A stretch of DNA of 64,000 nt from contig DF241035.1 of NCBI GenBank assembly GCA_000507305.1, forward strand, positions 1 through 64,000. Direction: 5' to 3'. The translations under genes were made by a program, and so were the position numbers. This stretch comes from Breviolum minutum Mf 1.05b.01. Its lineage: Eukaryota > Sar > Dinophyceae > Suessiales > Symbiodiniaceae. Positions 39,301 through 50,499 of this stretch are shown here, piece after piece; the stretch's first letter is position 1; each line of letters starts with the position of its first letter. The notes beneath the pieces are model-generated. The model did not search any database and was not told where the DNA came from. It worked only from the letters and a program-made list of their open reading frames with translations.

Positions 39301-42300
39301 TGGCTCAATGGTGAATTGTGCACCAAATCCGATCTTCTTTTTGTAAGCCACCGCCATTTTCAAGAATGTGGCCATGTGGTCAAGCTCGCTCTTGACCTGC
39401 AGCAGTCATAGGTTATAACCCGCTGAAATAAAATCTCACATTCACATCTACACATCTCAATTCATTTCACCCGTCTATACGTTGTACATCTCAAAGCACT
39501 CCGATCCTTGGTGTTGAGAGCAGTTGCAAAACCTTCTCGGCCGCCCCAGAAGACATGCGTCTCTGCATCGAGTTTCTTTCCAACGTCCAACATTTTCTTG
39601 GTTTGTGCCTCAGCTCGGGTAAGCTGCGCGCATCCATCTCAGACATTGCATCTTCCAAAACAGTTTTTTCGACGCATCGGCCCAGCCACACATCCGTAGG
39701 CAAAAGAGTCAAAATTTGGGGAGGTCGCAGCTCCATCTTTGTATCGAGGATGCGAGAAAAGATTCTGAGTTGCCCACAGCCTTAATCCAAAACTCATAAA
39801 CTCATGGCACCGTTGGAATCGGTGAATTTTCATATCAAACTATACAATACTGCACACATGTCTTGGAATTCCATCCATCAAGATCCATCATGATCCCAGA
39901 GGCTAGTATGGGAAACATTGCAAAATGACTGGGTAGCAATTCTTCCAAACACGGGTCAAATTGCCTTGCGATTGAATTTAAATACATTGTGCAAAGGAAC
40001 AACTTCACGCCAGTCTCCTTCTGCTTAGACAGCAACTTGTCTGAGATGACATCCAAATTTGATTGGAACTCCTTCAAAGTTTCACCCTGTGGAGCCACAT
40101 CTACGTCGTGAAAGCAGTAGTAATCTACCCCAAGCCTCGGCAACACTGGTGATTTGCACGGAAAAAAGTAACCTCCACAAGTGTTTTTTAATTCAACTAT
40201 ATTAAATCAATAAAAACTGAAGGAATAATACCTTCCTGTTTGATTCCAGAGATTGGATAAACGCGGTAAAAATGTCAAAACAAAACCTCTGACCCAAGAG
40301 AGCGAAAATTCATACACTTCAATCACTTAAAGACTTTTTTCCCAAGTAAGAAAGACATCTTGAGTTGGCAAAGGAGCTTTGTGAAGAACTCAAAGGCCAC
40401 GTCTACACGTGTGAGGAACGTGTCCATTGAAGCATCCACATCCCATGGTCTCAAATGAGTTTTGACGTTACTGAAAGGATCTGTTCCCATCTGACCGTTG
40501 AAGGTGTGCCACCAGCTCACTGCAAATCTGCACCAATCCCTGACACCGAACTGTTTCAATGTTTTGGTCTACATAAAAAAATAGCTAAAATCCAGAAAAC
40601 CAAGAGAGAAAATCCAGAGATCCAGAGTTCCTTTGGAAAAGTCTTTAACCAGCTGTCCTTCAAAGTAAAGATGCCCCATTGAAGTGAATATGAATTGTCT
40701 AAAAGTTCAGAACAGAATCTTTCTCGAATTCACTCTGTTTGGATGCTTTGCGGTCGACCCCGCCTCATCTTTTTTCCCATGATGACCTCATCAGGTTGGT
40801 AATATTTAAAGGCCAATGGATTGATGCTCTCTGGCCCTTCGAACTTAATCTTGGAGATCGAAGGGAAGAATTCGCTTCTGGCTTTCTTGGCGCTGGGTTC
40901 AGCCATGACGGACGGACGCTGGCTCTCAACTCACTTGTTTCGAAACTCCAGCGACGGAATCATGCACAAGGAAGTCACAAGGAATCTACAGAATCAATCT
41001 ACAGCATAGCTTTCATTTCTGCCGACTGACCTCTCCGTTGTTGCATTACCACTGTCACTACTTCATTTTTTGAAGAACTCCCTGCTTTTTTACATGGTGT
41101 TTGAGGTGTCTTCCACACTTTTTTTTGAAGACATTCCTACACGCAGCTCATCTCTTCGTTGTTTTTACTTGGCCAGTTGCTGTTCTCAAAACAAGTTCTC
41201 ATCAATTGCCCTGATCCCTGCCTTTCTTTGAGTGACCAACGACCTAAGAGAGCGAAGCAAAAATTTGAACAGGGCAAAAGACATAGGGAGGCAACCACGC
41301 AAAAACAGAGACCTTGCATTTACAGAGACTGACAAGAATGAGATTGTCACCACAGAAGTTGCAGGACCCTTCATGGCCACTGTCCCTTGCAGCTTGTCCT
41401 GCGATGGCGTTAAATTAGTTCGAGTTTCATTTTAACATTTCTTGGAGTTTTTGCCAAATGTGCGATGAATCAAAGCCGACGAAGTCACGATTGCGAGGCC
41501 TCACGCACAGAAATTTCGAATTTGCCCTCTTGAACGATGTAAAAGTAGTCAGCCTCACCCCATGACAGTCATCACGCCATCTCCAATCATGTTCTTTGCA
41601 AAAATGGATTTTCTAGGGGTGGAGATTTAATTTGGGATTTTTTTCCGCCTCAGTTTTGGGCATTTTTTCCGCGTTTCTCCGGTTGCAGTACCAGTAGTAG
41701 GTAGTGGTAGTAGTGGTAGTAGTNTTTCCTTCCTTCCTTCCTTCCTTGCTTCCTTCCTTCCTTGCTTCCTTACTTACTTACTTCCTTCCTTCCTTCCTGC
41801 TTCAACCCCCCCGAAACAGAAACCCGGAAAAAAATCCCAAAACTAAGGTGGAAAAAATTCCCAAAAAAAATGGGATCCCATTTTCTAGCCTCCAGGTCAC
41901 CCTCCGTGATGACCTTTTTCCCAGCCTTCACAAACTCCTGAAATCAGCCATGTAACCCTAAACTCCAAACAGTGGAAAACAAAAGCAGCACGAAAAATTT
42001 GGACTTCGGTTTCCCTGCCTTCCACATCACAGACGTGAGCTCCGGGATCTTCTCTTCTAGATTCTGAAAAACCCAGAGATTTTCATTGGTCCTGAGCGCC
42101 TCGCAAAAGCGACAGAAATCCAACTGCCTTCAAGCATTCACTGTGCATGCCCTTTGCTACCATCAAAATTGCCTTGGCTTCCTGGCTCCCACTTGGAAAA
42201 AATTGTCTCCTTATCCGTTCTTTGATCGTTTTTGCTCTCAGCAATCAGTTACGCTTGTGATTTTCACCATTTTCAATCATTTTCCCACTACCTCAGCGAT

Positions 42301-44110
42301 CAGTTTGGTTTCCACTTCGGTCTTCTGCGTCGGCTCCTGTCCATTTGGATCCAAGTTTTCAGCAGATTTAACACACCAAAGCGGAGCGAATCTGTGGGGT
42401 AAAAACAATCATCTTAGCTGCAACTATATTGATCTTTTCAGATTGATACAGTACATGTCAATGCTTCAGAAGCCAACAACGTATCGGATCACAAAACAAA
42501 CGCTCGGAGTTGCCACCGAGGTCGCCTTGGCTTTGTTGAACTTCTCTTTGCTGCCGCTTACAGCAGCACGACGACCAAATTTGAGCTTCTTGTGCAAGCC
42601 AAGGGACTGCACAACAGGAACACATAATTCAGAACATACAAAATTGGGATATGTCAAGCCTTAAGCAATGAATGAGTCTCGCGGAAAACGTGCAAACTCA
42701 TTGTTCTTTCACAAATACTTATATATTGAAAAAATCCAGCCTTTACTTCAAAAACTAGCATGCATTCCTTTTCCTTTTGATACTGTTTTTAGCATTCTGG
42801 GAGTACCAAGCGGGGTCGACCCATGAAATATGCGAAGTAAAACTTTTGCATCGTCTACCCGTCTACCCTTCTACCCTCATGAATGAAAGAACCTCATACT
42901 TCAAAGATAGAGGAGAAAAATGGACAAGATCCCTCGTGCAACTCCAGACTACGCCAACACACGTAAAGCATTAGGACTGACTATAGAGTCAGTGCTGCAG
43001 CAAGAGCATAAAAAGACATGCAGAACTGGCTACGTATTTTCAACAACAGAAAGGTCATCCATTTCAAGAAATGTAGCATGGAAATAGCTCGACACATCTG
43101 AAACCATCCTGAAAGGCATGTCAACTCCGGTACCGATCCTGGAAGTCTGAACGTGTGATCTTCAATGCTTGCACTTCACTCCTGAGTGCTCGATTTCGTT
43201 TCAGGAAACAAAGCAAAGTAATCAACGCAATTCTGAGAATTGTTTTTCTGTGTGTGAATTATTTCATGTACTATAAATTCTTGCGACTTGTCCCGATTGG
43301 TTTTTTTCTATTTCACCTCTTCCTGAGAGCTGTACGCTGAAACAATGGTGGCTGCTCGGGGCTCATCTGTCAGGTGACAAAGGGAAAAATTGCAAACAGT
43401 TGCATCAATTTCGAGATTTTCGAGATGAGAGTTAGAGGGGTTTTTATCTGAAACATCCTAAAAATATTCAAATACCTGCAACACCGTCCTTTTTTACGAC
43501 TGGAAGCCCAGGACACGATTATAAGGAGAGCACTCCGACACACTATCTCTTCCAGCCTCGCAGTAGAGCACCTTCACCAAAATGGTCTCCAGCCTGCAAA
43601 ATATCACGGATTGAACTTGGTGAACAAAATACATCCAAATACAACCTGGCATATCCTGCCCACTGCACTCCAGCCCAATCACTCCCACCCTCAAGGTGGC
43701 AATCTTGTCACGCTGTCCATTGGTCTTCTTCACCTGCAACGAAGAACAAAATTCGAAAGAACTTCTCCCCAACGTCCCAAGACTTTTAAATTTGGAGTCG
43801 ACTTAGTGATCGACGAAAACATCTGCTGCTCCAGTTTGGATCACAAAGAACTCCTCGCCACGAGCACCTTGCCTATGAGTTGAGCTTGCTTTGCATCATA
43901 AAAGCATAGTGAAAGCACAATCAACTAATCAACACATCACAAATTACACATACACAAAATGTTGGCAATCCAGTCCAACTGACATGGCTCAACTTCTTGG
44001 CATCTCATGGCATTCCAGTCCCGACTCCACCGTGAAGCGCCTTATGATCATGTCATTTCGCTTGAATCTGCAGCTTTCGCAAACCGAAGCCACAACAGGA
44101 TGTTCATCCT
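30320..44110 (-). CDS. Cyclic-nucleotide-dependent protein kinase (PKG-like)
   Basis: An AGC-family Ser/Thr kinase controlled by cyclic nucleotide, most like the multi-domain PKGs of alveolates. In order on the minus strand: a cyclic-nucleotide-binding (CNB) domain at 44.06-43.14 kb; a second CNB at 42.06-36.29 kb, split by the intron holding xylose isomerase; at least one more CNB at 36.1-34.8 kb ([48 protein letters not shown]); a linker; and the kinase at 34.1-31.1 kb. The gene ends in [18 protein letters not shown] (30.8 kb) and an acidic tail [13 protein letters not shown] with its stop at 30,320-30,322. The 5' end is not found; exons at 44.2 kb and above may belong to it. Introns are GT, GC and GA types. 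If the 4.5-kb intron is not spliced in life, the gene is broken. Confidence 0.85.
30345..30402. repeat. Triplet microsatellite in the PKG acidic tail
   Basis: TCC and ATC triplet runs on the plus strand. On the minus strand the TCC part encodes the Glu run of the PKG acidic C-terminus, while the ATC part would read as Met or Asp runs depending on where the exon starts. Length changes here would alter the tail without shifting frame. Confidence 0.7.
30935..34095 (-). other. PKG kinase-domain exons
   Basis: Readable pieces: glycine loop [13 protein letters not shown] (34.03-34.09 kb), ATP lysine [14 protein letters not shown] (33.95 kb), [16 protein letters not shown] (33.47 kb), hinge GGELLS (33.2 kb), [13 protein letters not shown] (32.85 kb), [13 protein letters not shown] (32.6 kb), KVSDLGLAK (32.5 kb), [12 protein letters not shown] (32.36 kb), [13 protein letters not shown] (31.72 kb), [13 protein letters not shown] (31.57 kb), [13 protein letters not shown] (31.43 kb), [11 protein letters not shown] (31.33 kb), [19 protein letters not shown] (31.15 kb) and [13 protein letters not shown] (30.97 kb). 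All catalytic residues are present. The metal-binding motif is DLG instead of the usual DFG. The WFEGFNW-type AGC tail supports PKG over other kinases. Confidence 0.88.
36843..41367 (-). other. 4,525-bp PKG intron containing xylose isomerase
   Basis: The donor is GT at 41,367-41,366 and the acceptor is AG before 36,842. Flanking exons restore a CNB domain in phase. The xylose isomerase start lies 461 bases inside the donor and its stop 457 bases before the acceptor. I found no CNB cassette between 40,907 and 41,367 that could complete the domain without skipping the isomerase. Confidence 0.75.
37300..40906 (-). CDS. xylA: Xylose isomerase
   Basis: Converts D-xylose to D-xylulose with divalent metal. 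The start at 40,906 gives [20 protein letters not shown], then [16 protein letters not shown], matching the family N-terminus. Exons: 40,764-40,906; 40,378-40,539 ([13 protein letters not shown]); 40,001-40,135 ([20 protein letters not shown]); 39,690-39,780 ([20 protein letters not shown]); 39,507-39,608 ([18 protein letters not shown]); one from 39,396 ([18 protein letters not shown]); about 39,050-39,000 ([12 protein letters not shown]); about 38,900-38,770 ([23 protein letters not shown]); about 38,630-38,540 ([20 protein letters not shown]); about 37,890-37,780 ([15 protein letters not shown]); and a last exon from about 37,470. It ends [19 protein letters not shown], stop at 37,300. The catalytic His-Asp of CFHD and the metal ligands in EPK, IEPNH and GWDTDEFP are present. 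One short exon near 37.5-37.75 kb is unresolved. Introns are GC, GA and GT types, so this is a nuclear gene and not a bacterial contaminant. Confidence 0.93.
41700..41800. repeat. (GTA)n/(TTCC)n microsatellites joined by an N
   Basis: A GTAGTG run meets a TTCC/TTAC run at an unknown base (41,724) inside a PKG intron. The abrupt change at the N suggests that the assembly is joined or shortened here. Confidence 0.88.
43139..44070 (-). other. PKG first cyclic-nucleotide-binding domain
   Basis: Exons 43,812-43,853 ([14 protein letters not shown]), 43,689-43,733 ([15 protein letters not shown]), 43,557-43,593 ([12 protein letters not shown]), 43,336-43,366 (EPRAATIVS) and 43,139-43,181 ([14 protein letters not shown]) join in phase. 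They give the phosphate-binding cassette FGEGALL...RAATI, with the Glu and Arg that hold the cyclic nucleotide. [10 protein letters not shown] near 44.05 kb is the likely preceding strand. Exon 42,562-42,606 ([15 protein letters not shown]) follows and includes a basic RRAA stretch of the kind seen next to CNB domains. Confidence 0.88.
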
Positions 44111-44249
44111 GCATTTTCAAACAACGTCTACACCTTCTCACTGACTCATCTGACGTCTGACTCTCAGTTTTACTGTTTTCGCGGCGTCAAACTGCCTGCG
44201 GAAGTCGTTGAAATAAAGGCACACTCAGCAAGAATTCGATCTTGTCCTT

Positions 44250-47200
44250 GCGAATTCAAAGCCGTAAGGTGCCAGTTGAAAAGTGGTAACTGCCACTGTT
44301 GGAGTTGAAGCACTCTAATTTTATGTTGTCCTGATACTCTTTGTTGGCATTCTCGGCTTGGACTTGGCTTTTCCTGCCCTGCACTGCATCCACAATTTCA
44401 CACATTTGAAGAAACTTCAAAAGGCCTTCCTTTTTCTTTCTGGCCTCTCTTTTGCTGCATTTAGCCCAAGTTCTGTTTCCATTCTTGGCAACGAAACCAA
44501 GCCACTTATCTTGCACACTGGCACACAGCTGTTGTCATTTCCCAGCTTTCCCAGATTTCCCTTGGTGCCTTTCGCCTCTGCTGAGTGACTCCAATTGTAA
44601 TCTCTTCCTGTGCAACTCTGAGCTACAAGATCTGTCTGTTTCGTTTTCTCTGATTGTTACAGTTTATTGATATTGATTGATATTTATTGCCTTTTCCACC
44701 AGGAATCAGATTTCTACTGTTGGATACATTTGGTCTGAGGGATGCACAGTACGAAGGCTTGCACCACAGCCCATAGCCTTCACACAGAAAACGACACAGA
44801 AAACGATGAAGTTTCTACGAGCTTTGTCCGCACCTGTGACACTCCCAAGCCGATGGTGGACCCTCCATCTTTCCGGTGCTCCAAATTGCGCCGTTTTGAG
44901 CCGTTTGAGGAAATTGACGTATTTTCACGTCCAATTCCTTTCGCTCCTCATTTCCTCTTGCCTGCTTACCTGGCCACCATCAGCAGATCAGCACTTCACT
45001 CACACCCTTTTGCCATGCAAGCGCGCGGCTGCATCTCTACTAGTGGCTCCTAGCAAGTGTCATATAACGACAAATAATATACATTGAAATACATTAAAGT
45101 GCGAAGTATTGGGACTGTGACATCCGAAATTCAAGGAGCCACAAGCACATGTCCATTTGTGGCATCACTGATAATGAAGTCGTGATAAGTCGCTTTCGGA
45201 CCACAGACACTTGGAAGCCCGATGCCAAATCATTTCAGGCTTTTGCCAGTCACCAAGATCTGACCAAACTTCAGGCTGAAATTTGAACTATGGGAAGTAT
45301 GCTTCAGGAGAAGGGTCACACACCGGTACCATGAGTCCTTCCTAGCCTATACATTCTTATACTGCCTGAAGCGTCAAACATGATCATGGAATCCTGATGA
45401 AATTTCCACTGCATGAAGTGACATGAGAATCAAAAGTTAGATGATGCAAGGGCCGCAAGGGTAAGTATTGAAGCCCGGCTGATAACGAATCAATCTTGTT
45501 AACCAAAAATCAATGTGCCATGAATTCACTATGAATACACTATGAATACCATCAACCATCAAATGCATGAGGCAAGTCCTGGGAAGTTTGGCACCTGAGC
45601 CTTTCTATGCCAGCCATGAGGACATTCAGCACCGCAGGAAACAGCAAATTGCACTGCAAACATCTTGATGTTTGACATTTGCAAACTTTCAATTCCGGAC
45701 ACTGCAAGACTGAAACTGCCAAATGTCCTCAAAGCCTGCATTTTTTGGGCACGTTTCTAGCCATCCAAGTCCGGGTTAACTCCGGCTGGAGAATTTTAAC
45801 TTCCTCAATCTGCTTGTTCAAAGGCGGCAGAGATTTCAGAGAGGAGAGGCAGGCTAACGCATCCTGCAACCAGCTTGCAGAGACCATGTGAGAACATTTC
45901 ATCAAAAAAGGAACCTGCAAAACCTCTGAAATGAAAGGCTAAGTGTGAGGGAAATTCAAACCTCCATCTCTGAAAACAAGGGAAAAGGGCATATCGATGC
46001 TGACGGGGTTTGCGGATTCTTTGCCAAATCAACCAAATCCATAGGACCAGGAAAGAACAGCAAACCTTTGCACCCGAAGAGCCTTGTTCTCTATATGGTC
46101 GAAGAGAGGGCATTTCCTACCCAAATGCCACTTCCATCAAATGGACACGGACAGTTGAAAAGTGAATTCATAAAACAGCTGGGAAAGTTCAGCGAAGAGC
46201 CTTCCATTCATCTCCACCTCATTGGCAAGAAAATGAAGAAATCCCCGCTTACCGGTATATTATCTATTTTTGGCAAAACCAAAAAGCAACGCACGCGAAA
46301 CATCCATGTGACATTTCGCTCAAAAGGTCCAGATATATGTATATACATACAACTTAGATTGCACATATACGGTTCTTATATCTTATCTTATATCTTTAGA
46401 ATCTATATTCGCCGCAGGTTAGGTCTCACTGAAGTTTGGGACACTTTTGGTGGAGAAGATGGTTGCACCATTTGGGGGGGGTACATCGAAGCTCTCAAAG
46501 AGTAACATCCTTCCGACCACCCACCCTGAAGCCGAGGGACCGGAGTAACACTCGAGGTTATGCAATATTGTTGGAAAGTTCTTTGAAAAAGTTTGAGTGC
46601 TTGTTTATGTTCAACAACGTACATTTGCAAAACATACGATTTGAAAATACACAAACCAGAACGATTAGCCACGTTGCCAAGCAACATGGTCATATGGAAA
46701 TGCATGTAGAATAAAATTGCACGCCTTTCTATTTTTAGCAATCAAAAAAAATGTCTTTGGGAAATAAGGTTTCTATCCTTTTCAAGGAATATCCGCATAC
46801 TACTTAATAACATGCACGCCTTACACACATATTGTCTGCAATTCCTTGTGTCTGTTGAGTCATAGTTTCTAATCACTGAATCTTGAGACTGTCTTGTCAA
46901 GTTCTCTTGGGCTCTTGCAGTCGGATTTTGCTGCCACTCTGCGAGAAGTTCTTCATTGACACCTGGAGATCGTAATTCCGAGGGTGATCTCAAATGTAGT
47001 CAAAACCATTCTGGGTGGACTTCTGCAGTGAATTCAAAGCTTGTTTTGAACCGAGCTCTTCAAGGACTTGGACTGCTAAAAGAGTGGAATGAACTGGATC
47101 ACAAATTTGATGTTAAATGTAGACTTTGGAAAACGAGCTTCTAGAACAGTCTTCATATTCTTTTTTCCGATATCGAGCTATGTTAGCGCATCGGTGTGCA

Positions 47201-50044
47201 CCTAATTAAACACAAAAATAAATAAAATAAGGCCAAAAGATGATCAAAAGAGCAAAGAGTTTAAAGCTTTTAAAGGAGCAACTTTGGCTGGTTTGGGCCT
47301 TCGTCTTTCAGCAGCTTCCCAAAGGCGTCGTTGGCAAATTCATCTCCGAGCCAGGTCATCTTCTCGGTCAAGGCCTGAGGTAATCTTTCTGTGGAGTTCC
47401 CGGAAGCACGGCACATTTTTCGACCTTTGGAATCCGCCTCCAGAGGACTAGCAGATCCATGAATGACGTTCTCGCCAACATGCGGCTGGGCCTTCAAGCC
47501 GAGCCTGGAGAGAGTTGGATGTGTGGAGACATACAGAGAACTATGTTTTTTATTTCTTTTAATGTTGTTTTAATTCCCAAAAATGATTCCCACTTGGTTC
47601 CCGGCGTTTGCCACTGCTTGAAAAACTGGCCACGAATAGAGTGAGGAGCCGCTGTTGCTGGATCTGTGTCACCAACGATTTCATCACGAAACCTGAGAAC
47701 TCAACCGAGTCATCCGAAAAACGGTTTCCAAAAAGGAATCGTTTACCGTGAAACCGAAAAAAACCGAAAAGAGTATGAAAAAATTCTTTTACCCCGCACT
47801 TGAATAAACTTCAGGGGCTCCCAGACTTCTTCCATGAGAGTCTGGAACTTTGCCAGTGTAGCTGGAACCAGCAGATCGAACTGACAGACAATCCCGGCCA
47901 ATCCCAGTGCTCTCCAAGTCTCTAAGATTCTCTAAGCAATCAAAGAAACTGTGAATCGACTTCAAATTGAGAAATCTCCCAAAGACGAGAGTTACGTGGG
48001 ACCTCTGGATCTGCAAGAAAATACCATGACAAGTTGTCTCGTTGCGCCTGCCGTCGATCACATACTTGTTCCGCATGGCCATGTAAAAGCCATTGATTAC
48101 CTTGGTCAACAATTGACAGTCGAAACCACCAAAAAAAATCCTGTCGATCTGGGTGTCAGACATAAATGCCTTTCAGGAAACCACAGTAGAAACCACCCCC
48201 AAACTTCACCTTACCAACACCTGGCAATTCGAGCAAGTTGCATGAAAAACATATCAAAACCATGGAAGATAGCTCAAACATATTAATAATTGTATATAAT
48301 TGTGTAATTTTTGTGCAAGAGGTTTGCAACGTTTCCAAGATGATTTCAGAAAAGGTTCACGCACTCCGCACAAAAACCCCGGCCATCGAGCCTAGTTTTA
48401 GCTCATCCCAATGAGCTCCAAGCTCTTCGGTATTCCAATCCAACCTTGCAGCTGCATCAATGCGCACCATTTCTCTTGTCTACTCAGCCTACTCATTTCC
48501 TCTACTCATTTCCAATTACACTTGTGCCCACTTGCGCCTTTTCATTGCCTGTTTGGCATTGCAAATCAAGTCCTGACAGAATGCTCGTGAACTGCTCGCT
48601 TCTCAAAGTCAAGCAAGTCATTAAAATTTGCAAAGAAAAGATGGAAAAAGCACAGAGAAATTGTGAGATCTCCCAGCAATTTCCACTCACGTCACAATGG
48701 CAAAAGCAAATTTGGGCGACTCAAATGACTCAAATGTTCACATGACGTCCTGCTTCAATGCAAGCTCCCAGGAGATGCCATAGCAATCCTGAAGTCAGGG
48801 GAAGCCGGAAAGGCTGGAAAGACCAGCGTCACACAGTAGTAACTTGAATAGTCAAAAAGAATGATTAAATTATATGGATGTAAAGGACATCAAGGTGTTG
48901 GAAACTTTGAAGAGAAAATCAGCAACATCAGAAATTACAAAAATTCAAACTGGTCCTCAAAGGACTTCAGAGCGTCATCTGGAATGACAAGATCATGAGG
49001 ATCAGTATTGACAGCTTTCTCTGCAACACAGCCGTAATGGTTGTCGATCAAGTGCCTCAGAGCGGCATGGCTCCAAGTTTTGGAGTCACAAATCATTTGT
49101 AAGCTGTTGTACCACCAGTTGTAACACCGTTGTTCAAGTACTCCGATGTGCTCCGAACCTACTCGTGTCAAAAGTACTTTGATTCACCCACCACCACAGT
49201 TCCATCTCGCCGGCGATTGAGCTTGGCCCCGGACTTTTCTTCAATCTCTTTCGCTGTGATTTCGCCGTCCTGCCAATTTCATCCAAAAAGCATAGTGGCA
49301 TGGTGACTCTCATACTTGACACACGCAATTCCAGCAAGCATAGAAAGCATGATTTGCCTTCAAAACTTCTATACCTTGCTTCTTCAAGAAGTTTTGCACA
49401 AATTCCCGAGCTATTTCCTGAGTCTTGAAATGGTCAAACTTGAAAGTGTGAAAGCTGTTTCTCTGAGAGTTTCACATTGTTTGCATGCGGTTTCAGCATC
49501 AGGAAGGCATGGTTCTGGCCGTGACTCAAATTTCACAAAAAGTGTCACAGGACTCTCACCTTGCGAGTTTCGCATTTCCCTTTTGAATCCACGTTTTAGT
49601 TATTGCAAGCACCTGCGATGATAAAGGGGTAGAAGCCATAGCTGGAGGATCCTTCATGGTGCTTGTTTCCTGGCGGTTGCAACTGATCAGAACAATGCAT
49701 AGGTGTGAATCACTAACGCGCACGAGTCTAAGAGTCTAGGATGAAGTGTTTGTGCTGTTGCAAGCCTTGGTAGGCCTATAGGCCTTTCCGTGTGTGCTGG
49801 TCCTGGAGCATGTGAGCAATGTGTAAACTGTCATGCAATACAAAATAAACAAGAAGTGGAAACCCCTGCGGTCCGTGGTGCAAAGCGCGTTGAAGCACTC
49901 ATTGACCTGCCCAAAATAATTTTTTTCCAAAGCAAAATAATAGCCTGTTGCAACGGCACTGCTTGAGAAGGCTCATACCTCTTCCTAGATGTAACCATGG
50001 CCGCAAGGCCGAAAATCGACAGGCGCGCGCCCTGACTCAGACAT
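44250..50044 (-). CDS. Exons of unrecognised gene(s) upstream of PKG
   Basis: Open minus-strand stretches with coding character, but no family that I recognise: 44.3-44.5 kb (KKKEGLLKFLQMCEIVDAVQ), 46.45-46.53 kb (FESFDVPPPNGATIFSTKS), 47.28-47.40 kb (KMTWLGDEFANDAFGKLL), 47.79-47.88 kb (ATLAKFQTLMEEVWEPLKF), 48.03-48.16 kb (FFGGFDCQLLTKVINGFYMA), 48.94-49.13 kb (WSHAALRHLIDNHYGCVAEK), 49.18-49.27 kb (DGEITAKEIEEKSGAKLNR) and 49.35-49.40 kb (REFVQNFLKKQGIEVLK). A plausible start is the ATG at 50,044 (MSESGRAPVDFRPCGHG). They may form one gene, two genes, or the N-terminal part of the PKG. Exon edges are not fixed. Confidence 0.4.
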
Positions 50045-50139
50045 TTTGAATGCATCTTAATGGAGAAAGTGAAACCTGAAATGGTGATTTTTCATCACAA
50101 AATATGCAGCAAATCTCCTCTTGCCACAAATGTGGCCGA

Positions 50140-50480
50140 GACCATGGCCAACTCCTTCAAGCGCCGCTTTCACTCGTGGAAAAAGTGAATCAAAACCGCC
50201 GGCAATTATTTGATCAGATGCGTTTGGCTGACTTTGAACTAAACCAGGTGCAGCAGCCTTGGGTGCAAAGGAAACTTTGGCCTGGCAAGTGCCTCATCGC
50301 AACAGCAAAGTGCAAAACTCCATGCAAACAAGGATATTTAAGATTGCCTCACCATGTTTTTGGCAGTTCCTTTTTCATCCTGCAAGTACTTCCTTATGCA
50401 CACTAGCAGCCGTGTTGCCTGAAGTTCAGGCGGTCGCAAACCAGTGGCAAACATTTTGAACCCAAGCAGCCCCTGCAAAC
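50140..50480 (-). CDS. Partial exons of an unrecognised gene
   Basis: Two open minus-strand segments, one reading GFKMFATGLRPPELQATRLL and one reading AKVSFAPKAAAPGLVQSQPN then FDSLFPRVKAALEGVGHGL. Both have coding-like composition and an AG acceptor nearby. They lie upstream of the candidate start at 50,044, so they probably end another gene. No function can be assigned. Confidence 0.4.
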
Positions 50481-50499
50481 ACGAGATTTCAAATATGCA

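Larger units (their letters stand above)
36290..42063 (-). other. PKG second CNB domain, split by a 4.5-kb intron
   Basis: Exons 42,019-42,063 ([15 protein letters not shown]), 41,890-41,937 ([16 protein letters not shown]), 41,500-41,553 ([18 protein letters not shown]) and 41,368-41,398 ([10 protein letters not shown] plus one base) lie upstream of xylose isomerase. Exons 36,818-36,842 (QSFGEVAL), one from 36,552 ([12 protein letters not shown]) and one near 36,290-36,340 ([16 protein letters not shown]) lie downstream. Joined, they form one canonical CNB domain with cassette FGEVALLY...RAATV. The split codon across the large intron is G|GT, giving glycine. Confidence 0.85.

Noticed and set aside
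39294..39309. Spliced-leader relic (TTTTGGCTCAATGG)
   Set aside because: It resembles the end of the dinoflagellate spliced leader but is coding sequence of the isomerase exon that reads [10 protein letters not shown] on the other strand.
37300..40906. Isomerase as bacterial contamination or recent bacterial insertion
   Set aside because: It is split into about a dozen exons with the same GC/GA/GT introns as the neighbouring genes.
41232..41435. Plus-strand ORF above the isomerase
   Set aside because: It is antisense to the PKG exon 41,368-41,398, which fits a CNB domain in phase; no independent support.
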